Shown here: positions 1-5,026 of the stretch, one piece after another
Numbering within the stretch: the first letter of the stretch is position 1
Layout: every line of letters starts with the position of its first letter
NCBI GenBank assembly: GCA_934141575.1
Contig: CAKPCJ010000045.1
Span: forward strand, 1 to 5,235
Direction of reading: 5' to 3'
DNA from: an uncultured Bacilli bacterium
GTDB taxonomy: Bacteria; Bacillota_I; Bacilli_A; RF39; UBA660
Length of the DNA stretch: 5,235 nt
Translations under genes and position numbers: made by a program
The notes under the pieces: model-generated
Databases searched by the model: none
What the model was told of the DNA's origin: nothing
The model's input: only the letters and a program-made list of their open reading frames with translations

Positions 1-1
1 T

Positions 2-1048
2 ATAACAAGTAGTGTAACAACGAGTAGTGATTTAAATACAAAGAAGTTGGGAACATATGAAATAGAATATATATCAAAAGATAAGGCAGGAAACAAATCT
101 AGAGTAGTAAGAATAGTAAAAGTAGTAGATACAACAGCCCCAACATCTGCACAATTATCATATAAAATTGATGCAAATTCTATAATATTAACAGCAAGCG
201 GCGAAGATTTGCAATCTGGAATATCTGGATATCAGTTTAGTATAGATGGTGGAACAACATGGCTTCCTAAGTTGCCACAAACTAGTCAAACATATACATT
301 TACTAACTTAGAAATAGAAAAAAAGTATACTTTAAAAACAAGAGTATACAATGGAATGTACCCTGAAATAATGTCAAATAATTATTTGGACAGTAAGAAT
401 ATCCCATTTACATTAGAGTATTCAAAAGCAAATATGATATTAAATTATAACTATAATACGGTAAGTGGTGCAAAGATAATTGACCTAAGCGGAAATGGTA
501 ATGATGGAACTATAAATGGTGCAATAATTACTGATGATGGACTATATTTCGATGGAATAGATGATTATGTAGGAATAAAAGAAATAAATACCCCACACAT
601 AACATATGAAGCAACGGTAAAAATTCAACATGCTGAAACATGGTCAAATATAGTGTCCAATGTTGATAATGGTGGTTGTAGGTTGGTATATTTATACACA
701 ACCAAGAAAATAGGAGGACAATGTTATATAGATGGGGAATATAGATTAACTACATCAAAAGCTTCTATAGACTTAGAAAAAAAATACACATTGACAGTAA
801 CATATGACGGAAATGAACTAAAGTTTTATTTAAATGGAGTACTACAATCAACATATAGTAATAATTCCGGAATATCGTACCCTCTTAATAGCAGCCATCT
901 AATTTTAGGTGGAAATCCATATGGTGCTATTGCTAACATGGAATTTTTCAAAGGTTCAATATATTCAGTAAGGGTATACAGTGAAGCATTAACTAAAGAA
1001 CAAATTAATAAAAACTATCAATTAGATAAATATTATTTTTATAAATAA
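2..1048 (+). CDS. C-terminal part of a surface protein with Ig-like and LamG domains (5' partial)
   Basis: The frame is open to the left edge and no ribosome binding site precedes the TTG at 47, so this is the 3' end of a longer gene; 348 residues are visible. Visible residues 17-47 (GTYEIEYISKDKAGN ... DTTAP) match the end of a bacterial Ig-like/HYR-type repeat and its linker. Residues about 47-130 form a second beta-rich module resembling fibronectin III (ISGYQFSIDGG, YTFTNLEIEKKYTLKTRVYN). Residues about 145-340 are a LamG/concanavalin-like lectin domain of the Laminin_G_3 type, with DLSGNGNDGTING (161-173), FDGIDDYVGI (183-192), VTYDGNELKFYLNG (266-279) and a closing IYSVRVYSEALTKEQI (320-335). 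Such domains bind glycans or protein ligands outside the cell. No C-terminal LPXTG or membrane anchor is present, so any anchor must be in the missing N-terminal part. Exact function unknown; domain calls are confident, the ligand is not. Confidence 0.85.
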   Translation: MTSSVTTSSDLNTKKLGTYEIEYISKDKAGNKSRVVRIVKVVDTTAPTSAQLSYKIDANSIILTASGEDLQSGISGYQFSIDGGTTWLPKLPQTSQTYTFTNLEIEKKYTLKTRVYNGMYPEIMSNNYLDSKNIPFTLEYSKANMILNYNYNTVSGAKIIDLSGNGNDGTINGAIITDDGLYFDGIDDYVGIKEINTPHITYEATVKIQHAETWSNIVSNVDNGGCRLVYLYTTKKIGGQCYIDGEYRLTTSKASIDLEKKYTLTVTYDGNELKFYLNGVLQSTYSNNSGISYPLNSSHLILGGNPYGAIANMEFFKGSIYSVRVYSEALTKEQINKNYQLDKYYFYK

Positions 1049-1059
1049 AATAGCAAAAT

Positions 1060-1097
1060 AAAAAACAAGGTAATTAAAAATAAAAACCTTGTTTTTT
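1060..1097. terminator. Bidirectional intrinsic terminator between convergent genes
   Basis: Arms 1060-1071 (AAAAAACAAGGT) and 1086-1097 (ACCTTGTTTTTT) are perfectly complementary over 12 bp around a 14-nt A-rich loop. The six Ts at 1092-1097 give a U-tract for transcripts from the left, and the six As at 1060-1065 give one for the lexA transcript from the right. It lies 11 bases after both stop codons, so it can end both the surface-protein gene and lexA. Confidence 0.9.
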
Positions 1098-1108
1098 GTA
1101 TATTTTAA

Positions 1109-1723
1109 TTAGATCTTTCTGTAAAGACCTATAGCCTTACCAAGTATAGTAACATTAGGCAAAATAATAGGTGCCATTGTATCATTTTCAGGTTGTAACC
1201 TTATATGATCTTTTTCTTTATAAAAAGTTTTTAATGTAACCTCATTATTATCATTCATTGCTATAACCATTTCTCCGTTATTAGCAGTATTGCATCTTTG
1301 AACAACAACTATATCATTATCAAATATACCAGCATTAATCATACTTTCGCCAGATACCGTAAGTGTAAAAACTTCTTGATTCTTAGGAATCATATAAGCA
1401 GGGAGATCAAAAAATTCATCTGGACGTTCAATTGCTTCTATCGGATTGCCAGCTGTTACTTTTCCAAGCAAAGGAACTTTAACGATTTCAGTATTGGTAT
1501 TTATATTATCATCAATTAGTAATTCAATCGCACGATTCTTAGAATTTCCCTTTTTAATATAACCCTTATTTGCTAAAGCAGTTAAATGTGTATGTACAGT
1601 AGCAGGCGAAGATAAATCCAACTCTTGCCCTATTTCTCTAACAGTAGGTGGGTATCCATGAGTAGCCTTAAATTCTTTAATGCATTGTAAAGTTCTTTCT
1701 TGCATTCTAGTTAATTTATCCAT
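1109..1723 (-). CDS. lexA: LexA repressor, SOS regulon master regulator
   Basis: This is a 204-residue protein, close to the 205 of B. subtilis LexA. Residues 1-65 are the winged helix-turn-helix DNA-binding domain (GYPPTVREIGQELDLSS at 23-39, ATVHTHLTALANKGYI at 41-56). Residues about 80-204 are the S24 self-cleaving peptidase domain. The cleavage site is Ala91-Gly92 (VTAGNP). The catalytic Ser127 lies in SGESMINAGI and the general-base Lys165 in VTLKTFYKE, so self-cleavage should be intact. In the family, RecA filaments on single-stranded DNA trigger this cleavage and release SOS genes. The ATG at 1723 is preceded, five bases away, by GGAGGT. The gene is monocistronic, divergent from the CPBP gene and ends at a shared terminator. 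An SOS box overlaps its -35, so it should be autoregulated. Confidence 0.97.
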   Translation of the reverse strand: MDKLTRMQERTLQCIKEFKATHGYPPTVREIGQELDLSSPATVHTHLTALANKGYIKKGNSKNRAIELLIDDNINTNTEIVKVPLLGKVTAGNPIEAIERPDEFFDLPAYMIPKNQEVFTLTVSGESMINAGIFDNDIVVVQRCNTANNGEMVIAMNDNNEVTLKTFYKEKDHIRLQPENDTMAPIILPNVTILGKAIGLYRKI

Positions 1724-1728
1724 ATTTT

Positions 1729-1734
1729 ACCTCC
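1729..1734 (-). promoter_or_regulatory. Ribosome binding site of lexA
   Basis: On the minus strand GGAGGT lies five bases before the ATG at 1723-1721. It fixes the lexA start. Confidence 0.85.
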
Positions 1735-1745
1735 ATCATACCTAA

Positions 1746-1774
1746 ATTATAACAGTATATGTATATAGTGTCAA
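1746..1774 (-). promoter_or_regulatory. lexA promoter, consensus sigma-A with extended -10
   Basis: Reading the minus strand, a perfect TTGACA (-35, 1774-1769) is followed by a 17-base spacer and a perfect TATAAT (-10, 1751-1746). The bases TGT before the -10 make an extended -10. Transcription should start near 1739, leaving a leader of roughly 16 bases that holds little more than the ribosome binding site. The TTG of the -35 is also the last three bases of the SOS box, so LexA binding should exclude RNA polymerase. Confidence 0.88.
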
Positions 1775-1785
1775 ACGTTTATTCG
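1772..1785. promoter_or_regulatory. LexA operator (Gram-positive SOS box)
   Basis: On the minus strand the sequence is CGAATAAACGTTTG. It matches the Bacillus-type SOS consensus CGAACRNRYGTTYG at 13 of 14 positions, the only difference being T for C at the fifth. It overlaps the lexA -35 and ends one base before the proposed -35 of the divergent CPBP promoter. It should mediate LexA autorepression and may also repress the divergent operon. Placement next to lexA makes a chance match unlikely. Confidence 0.85.
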
Positions 1786-1786
1786 C

Positions 1787-1815
1787 TTGTTATTGACTGA
1801 GAATAAAAGTATAAT
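1787..1815 (+). promoter_or_regulatory. Promoter of the CPBP-Xre operon
   Basis: TTGTTA (-35, 1787-1792), a 17-base spacer and a perfect TATAAT (-10, 1810-1815) lie upstream of the ATG at 1837. The expected start is near 1822, giving a leader of about 15 bases. The -35 starts one base after the SOS box, so LexA bound there would cover positions about -36 to -50, close enough to interfere with RNA polymerase. Confidence 0.65.
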
Positions 1816-1836
1816 TTAATCAAAGAGAGGGATTAC

Positions 1837-2385
1837 ATGGATGTTTTGAAAAAAAATTTAAAACTAAACCTAAAATTTTATGAAGTTATTTTGCTAATCT
1901 TTTTAGGTATATTTATATCACTAGCAGTTAATACAATATTTTTACATGTGGGGTTATTGCAAATAAAAACAGTACCAATTGAAGAAAAAAGTGAATTTAT
2001 AAAAATATTAGCTTTCATTATTAAAATATTAGCAAGTGTAGTAATAGGACCAATCGCAGAAGAAATTTTATTTAGGGGGTTTTTATTTGAAATAATAAAC
2101 AAAAGATTAAAAACAGTTATTTCAGCAATAATTACAACTCTAATATTTTCAGTATTACACTTAAATATAGTTACTTGTTTATTTTCTTTAGTAGTTGGAA
2201 TAATATTCATTTATTACTACATAAAAACAAAAAATTTAGTAGTACCTATAATAATTCATAGTATATGTAATTTAACATCAATTTTTGTATTATTTTTACC
2301 TAGAAATACAATATTTATGATATTATATATATTAGGAAGCGTAATTTTAATTATATTATGCAATAAATATATAAAACAAAAATAA
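1837..2385 (+). CDS. CPBP family intramembrane metalloprotease (Abi/CAAX-protease-like)
   Basis: This 182-residue, very hydrophobic protein has about five or six predicted membrane segments (roughly 16-40, 54-73, 96-112, 113-129, 133-154, 156-175). The three family signatures are present: EEILFR (Glu75, Glu76, Arg80), FSVLH (Phe104 to His108) and HSICN (His141 to Asn145). In the CPBP/Rce1 family the glutamates and histidines form the membrane-embedded active site; bacterial members process peptides or give bacteriocin immunity, and many have no known substrate. All key residues are kept, so it is probably active, but the substrate cannot be read from the sequence. A GAGAGGG ribosome site lies five bases before the ATG. 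It is first in an operon with a small Xre regulator ten bases downstream and divergent from lexA, sharing the region with an SOS box. Confidence 0.88.
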   Translation: MDVLKKNLKLNLKFYEVILLIFLGIFISLAVNTIFLHVGLLQIKTVPIEEKSEFIKILAFIIKILASVVIGPIAEEILFRGFLFEIINKRLKTVISAIITTLIFSVLHLNIVTCLFSLVVGIIFIYYYIKTKNLVVPIIIHSICNLTSIFVLFLPRNTIFMILYILGSVILIILCNKYIKQK

Positions 2386-2390
2386 AGAGG
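2384..2390 (+). promoter_or_regulatory. Ribosome binding site of the Xre gene, decides its start
   Basis: AAAGAGG lies five bases before the ATG at 2396 and overlaps the stop codon of the CPBP gene. The in-frame GTG at 2390 lies within this site and so cannot be the start. Confidence 0.75.
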
Positions 2391-2395
2391 TGCGT

Positions 2396-2626
2396 ATGGC
2401 AAAATTCGAAAAATTAGTTAAATTAAGGAATGAAAAGGGACTTACACAAGAGGATATGGCAAAATATTTAGGAATAAGTAAACCATTCTATTGTCAAGTT
2501 GAAAATAGACAAAGAAGACTTAGTTATAAATGTGCATTTTTAATAAGTGAAATATTAGAAACAAAACCTGATGAAATATTTTATGATGAAGTTAAAGAAT
2601 TTAATGGTCAAAATAATTTAAAATAA
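2396..2626 (+). CDS. Small Xre/Cro-type helix-turn-helix regulator
   Basis: This 76-residue protein is essentially one Cro/CI-type HTH domain. The scaffold is LVKLRNEKGLTQEDMAKYLGISKPFYCQVENRQRRLS (residues 7-43), with TQEDMAKYLGIS as helices 2-3 and KPFYCQVENRQR as the recognition helix. Residues 44-66 (CAFLISEILETKPDEIFYD) form the closing helices typical of the family. There is no effector or dimerisation domain beyond this, so it likely binds DNA as a dimer in the style of phage repressors. It starts ten bases after the CPBP stop and is surely co-transcribed with it. Its target is unknown; autoregulation of the CPBP promoter is a reasonable guess. A terminator begins three bases before its stop codon. 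Confidence 0.9.
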   Translation: MAKFEKLVKLRNEKGLTQEDMAKYLGISKPFYCQVENRQRRLSYKCAFLISEILETKPDEIFYDEVKEFNGQNNLK

Positions 2627-2650
2627 CATTGAAAAATGTTGTTTTTTGTT
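2621..2650 (+). terminator. Intrinsic terminator of the CPBP-Xre operon
   Basis: AAATAACATT (2621-2630) and AATGTTGTTT (2635-2644) pair over ten base pairs, one of them a G-T wobble, around a GAAA tetraloop. A T-tract runs from 2642 to 2647. The left arm contains the TAA stop of the Xre gene. It should separate this unit from dnaB. Confidence 0.8.
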
Positions 2651-2667
2651 TGTAAATAAATTAAAAT
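2639..2667 (+). promoter_or_regulatory. Possible weak dnaB-dnaI promoter
   Basis: TTGTTT (2639-2644), a 17-base spacer and TAAAAT (2662-2667) precede the dnaB start at 2685. The -35 matches at only three positions and overlaps the upstream terminator. Support is the spacing, the good -10 and the need for a promoter after that terminator. Confidence 0.4.
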
Positions 2668-2673
2668 AGTTTT

Positions 2674-2679
2674 AGGTGG
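2674..2679 (+). promoter_or_regulatory. Ribosome binding site of dnaB, decides its start
   Basis: AGGTGG lies five bases before the ATG at 2685. The in-frame GTG at 2676 falls inside this site and is rejected as a start. Confidence 0.8.
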
Positions 2680-2684
2680 TTTCA

Positions 2685-3953
2685 ATGAATGATGCAATAT
2701 TACCTCTTGATTTATATGTCGTAATAAATAATTCGAATATAGATAACCAAGATAGAGAAATATTAATAAAATTATATCAACCAATAATAGGTGCAGATGC
2801 AATTAATTTTTATTTTACCCTTTGGGGTGAATTAGATGAAATGAAAGTTATAAGTATAGAAGAAAGTCACTATTCATTGATAACGAAAACTAAAAAAGAT
2901 TTACCAGACCTAGTAAAATCAAGAAAATTATTAGAGGCAGTAGGTCTTTTAAAAACTTATATAAATGAAGAAAAGGAAAAAACATATATTTACATATTAT
3001 ATGCACCATTAAATCCAGATGAATTTATTAATCACCCAATTTTAAGCGTTATGTTATATAGTAATTTAGGACAAAAATTATATAATAAAACAGTTGACTA
3101 TTTTAAAATTCCAAAGCTTGATTTGTCAAAATGTAGTGACATAACAAGTAGTTTCAGTGATGTATTTGAAGTTGTTCCAAATATAAACTATGACATTTTA
3201 TTGCAAGATTTAAGAGGTAAAAATAAAAATGCAATCATTGTAAATGAAGAAGTAATAGATTTTAATATGTTAAATGCGACACTAAATTTATCTGCTAGAG
3301 CATTAAATAATGATATTAAAGAACTAATCAACAAACTAGCATACATATATAAAATAAATACAGAAAAAATGGAAGACTTAGTAATGCAGTCAGTTGATGA
3401 TAGAGGTATGGTTAATAAAAATAAGTTAAGAAAGTTATGCAGTAGCTATTACAGGTTAGAAAATAATGGAGTGCTTCCTAATGTTATATATAAAAATCAA
3501 CCAGAAGCATATAAATCCAAGTTAAATAGCAGCAGCAATAAGAGTAAAATGATTTATACATTTGAAACAACATCTCCATATGATTTTTTATCAAGTAAGT
3601 ATCAAGGAAAACCAACAATGAGAGATAAAAAAATATTGGAATATTTATTAGTTGATATAGGTCTTAATCCAGGTGTAGTTAATGTACTTATAGATTTTGT
3701 ACTAAAGACAAATAATCAAAAACTTACTAAAGTTTATATAGATACTATTGCTGGGCAATGGAGTAGACTTGGTATAAAAACTGTAGAGCAAGCAATGGAA
3801 GTTGCTTCAAGTGAGCACAAGAAACAAAAAACAAGAAAGATAAATTCAAAAAGTGAGACAGTTCCAGAATGGTTTGACAAAAAGATAGAAAAAACAGCCA
3901 CTACAGAAGAAGATATAAAAGAAATGCAAGAATTATTAAAAGATTATAGGTGA
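2685..3953 (+). CDS. dnaB: DnaB, replication initiation and helicase-loading protein (DnaD/DnaB family)
   Basis: This 422-residue protein is of the Bacillus DnaB type, unrelated to the E. coli helicase of that name; B. subtilis DnaB has 472 residues, so this one is somewhat short. The N-terminal part, about 1-120 (LPLDLYVVINNSNIDNQDREILIKLYQPIIG), resembles the winged-helix oligomerisation domain. The C-terminal DnaD-like helical domain spans about 298-375 (PYDFLSSKYQGKPTMRDKKILEYLL) and ends with the family YxxxIxxxW signature, YIDTIAGQW at 351-359. A lysine-rich, probably flexible tail follows (378-422). In B. subtilis, DnaB acts at oriC and at restart sites, at the membrane, and with DnaD and DnaI places the replicative helicase on DNA. 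dnaI follows after four bases, the conserved order in Bacilli, which strongly supports the call. The middle section (about 165-260) is divergent and may hold a degenerate second DnaD-like unit. Confidence 0.9.
   Translation: MNDAILPLDLYVVINNSNIDNQDREILIKLYQPIIGADAINFYFTLWGELDEMKVISIEESHYSLITKTKKDLPDLVKSRKLLEAVGLLKTYINEEKEKTYIYILYAPLNPDEFINHPILSVMLYSNLGQKLYNKTVDYFKIPKLDLSKCSDITSSFSDVFEVVPNINYDILLQDLRGKNKNAIIVNEEVIDFNMLNATLNLSARALNNDIKELINKLAYIYKINTEKMEDLVMQSVDDRGMVNKNKLRKLCSSYYRLENNGVLPNVIYKNQPEAYKSKLNSSSNKSKMIYTFETTSPYDFLSSKYQGKPTMRDKKILEYLLVDIGLNPGVVNVLIDFVLKTNNQKLTKVYIDTIAGQWSRLGIKTVEQAMEVASSEHKKQKTRKINSKSETVPEWFDKKIEKTATTEEDIKEMQELLKDYR
3948..3953 (+). promoter_or_regulatory. Ribosome binding site of dnaI
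   Basis: AGGTGA overlaps the last sense codon and TGA stop of dnaB and lies four bases before the GTG at 3958. It supports the GTG start and suggests translational coupling of the two genes. Confidence 0.65.
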
Positions 3954-3957
3954 TATA

Positions 3958-4878
3958 GTGATAACTTTAAAAGATGCAATGAAAAAAAGTGATTTTAATA
4001 AAACTAGTAATCAAATAAAACATGATATAAAAACAAAATATGTAGAACTTTTAAAAAACAATGACTTTAAAAAAATTATTAGCAATCTACATATGCCAGA
4101 TGATGAATTACTAGATTATGTTTATGACCTAGAAGTAACATTGGAAGAAAACACGAATTGTTCAAACTGTCCAGGCTTAGCAATGTGTAAAAATAAAGTA
4201 TCAGGTTTTTGTTATAAACCAGATAAAATAGATAATCATTTACAATTTTCATACAAAATGTGTAAATACAAAAAAGAGTTAAAATATTTAAGAAATAGCA
4301 AAAATATATATTCAATAGATATACCAGAAGCAATTAAAAATGCAAGTATGTCAAATATATATTTAGATGATATATCTAGGTTAAATGCAATAAAACATAT
4401 AAAGAAGTTTATCGATAATTATGGAAAAGAAAAACAAAAAGGTATATACCTTCATGGAAGCTTTGGTGGAGGAAAAACATATCTTTTGTCAGCAGCGTTT
4501 AATGAATTAAGTAAAAATAATGTAAAATCGGCTATTGTATATTATCCAGAATTATTAAGAAATTTAAAGAATTTTTCAGAAGATTTTGATGCTAAATTTA
4601 CTTATTTAAAAAAAGTTCCTTTGCTTTTGTTAGACGACATAGGTGCTGAAAATGTAACTGGCTGGAACAGAGATGAAATATTGGGACCACTGTTACAATA
4701 TAGAATGGAATCATATTTGCCAACATTTTTTACCTCTAATCTAAATATAAAAGAATTAGAAGAGCACTTTAGTATAGCAAACAACACTCAAGACAAAGTA
4801 AAAGCAAGAAGAATTATAGAAAGAATATTGGTTACATCAGAAGTAGTAGAAATGATATCCGAAAATAAGAGAAAATAA
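3958..4878 (+). CDS. dnaI: DnaI, AAA+ helicase loader
   Basis: This 306-residue protein is close to the 311 of B. subtilis DnaI. Residues 1-110 are the helicase-binding domain with a zinc site; cysteines at 68, 71, 77, 85 and 102 (CSNC, MC, FCYKP, MCKYKKE) can serve as ligands. Residues about 135-306 are the AAA+ ATPase: Walker A GSFGGGKT (167-174), Walker B LLLLDDIG (222-229), sensor 1 FFTSN (257-261), and arginines in KARRIIERI (282-290), where the arginine finger of the DnaI/DnaC family lies. In Bacilli, DnaI carries the replicative helicase DnaC to the origin and helps load it, with DnaB and DnaD. Translation starts at GTG, four bases after dnaB. It ends the operon, since a strong terminator begins at its stop codon. 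Confidence 0.95.
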   Translation: MITLKDAMKKSDFNKTSNQIKHDIKTKYVELLKNNDFKKIISNLHMPDDELLDYVYDLEVTLEENTNCSNCPGLAMCKNKVSGFCYKPDKIDNHLQFSYKMCKYKKELKYLRNSKNIYSIDIPEAIKNASMSNIYLDDISRLNAIKHIKKFIDNYGKEKQKGIYLHGSFGGGKTYLLSAAFNELSKNNVKSAIVYYPELLRNLKNFSEDFDAKFTYLKKVPLLLLDDIGAENVTGWNRDEILGPLLQYRMESYLPTFFTSNLNIKELEEHFSIANNTQDKVKARRIIERILVTSEVVEMISENKRK

Positions 4879-4913
4879 AGTTATAGATTTAAGAACAATT
4901 TATAACTTTTTTT
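4877..4913 (+). terminator. Intrinsic terminator of the dnaB-dnaI operon
   Basis: Arms 4877-4889 and 4897-4909 pair over 13 bp, with one G-T wobble and a 7-nt loop, and a run of seven Ts spans 4907-4913. The left arm starts inside the dnaI stop codon. The stem has few G-C pairs but is long. Confidence 0.82.
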
Positions 4914-5001
4914 AATTTATAAATACACATAATCTAACAATAATAACCGTAAAATCTATAAAAAATAATATTATAAAACCCAAAAAATATACAAAATAAC
5001 C

Positions 5002-5007
5002 TATAAT
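5002..5007 (+). promoter_or_regulatory. Possible -10 element of the prepilin gene
   Basis: A perfect TATAAT lies 19 bases before the ATG at 5027. At 16-18 bases upstream of it the sequence is A/C-rich (around 4978-4985) with no recognisable -35. The upstream stretch 4950-4998 carries several A-runs, which could act as an UP element. A different start further upstream cannot be excluded. Confidence 0.35.
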
Positions 5008-5016
5008 TTTTAGTAT

Positions 5017-5022
5017 AGGAGG
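5017..5022 (+). promoter_or_regulatory. Ribosome binding site of the prepilin gene
   Basis: A perfect AGGAGG lies four bases before the ATG at 5027. It fixes the start and predicts strong translation. Confidence 0.9.
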
Positions 5023-5026
5023 ACGT

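Noticed and set aside
5..33. Short tandem repeat (AACAAGTAGTG then AACAACGAGTAGTG)
   Set aside because: It is two imperfect copies coding for a Ser/Thr-rich linker (TSSVTTSS) of the surface protein; too short and degenerate to be a separate repeat element.
47..49. TTG as a start codon for the left-edge surface protein
   Set aside because: The frame is open upstream to base 2, the TTG has no ribosome binding site, and the protein begins inside an Ig-like repeat, so it is an internal Leu codon.
1298..1519. Open frame on the plus strand inside lexA
   Set aside because: Antisense to an intact lexA, with low-complexity translation and no ribosome site.
1793..1815. TTGACT at 1793-1798 as -35 for the CPBP promoter
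   Set aside because: It is closer to consensus than TTGTTA but only 11 bases from the TATAAT at 1810, too short for sigma-A; TTGTTA at 1787 has the proper 17.
1878..2210. Open frame on the minus strand inside the CPBP gene
   Set aside because: It lies antisense to a gene with intact family motifs, shows no ribosome site and no recognisable domain; an AT-rich shadow frame.
2390..2392. GTG start for the Xre gene
   Set aside because: It overlaps the ribosome binding site AAAGAGG; the ATG at 2396 has correct five-base spacing and gives the usual MxK start of the family.
2676..2678. GTG start for dnaB
   Set aside because: It is part of the AGGTGG ribosome site; the ATG at 2685 is correctly spaced.
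2608..2802. Minus-strand open frame across the Xre-dnaB junction
   Set aside because: It runs through a terminator and the dnaB start region and has no ribosome site or domain, despite a hydrophobic translation.
4079..4787. Minus-strand open frames at 4079-4333 and 4602-4787
   Set aside because: Both are antisense to dnaI, whose zinc and AAA+ motifs cover these regions; translations are Leu/Tyr/Phe-rich shadows.
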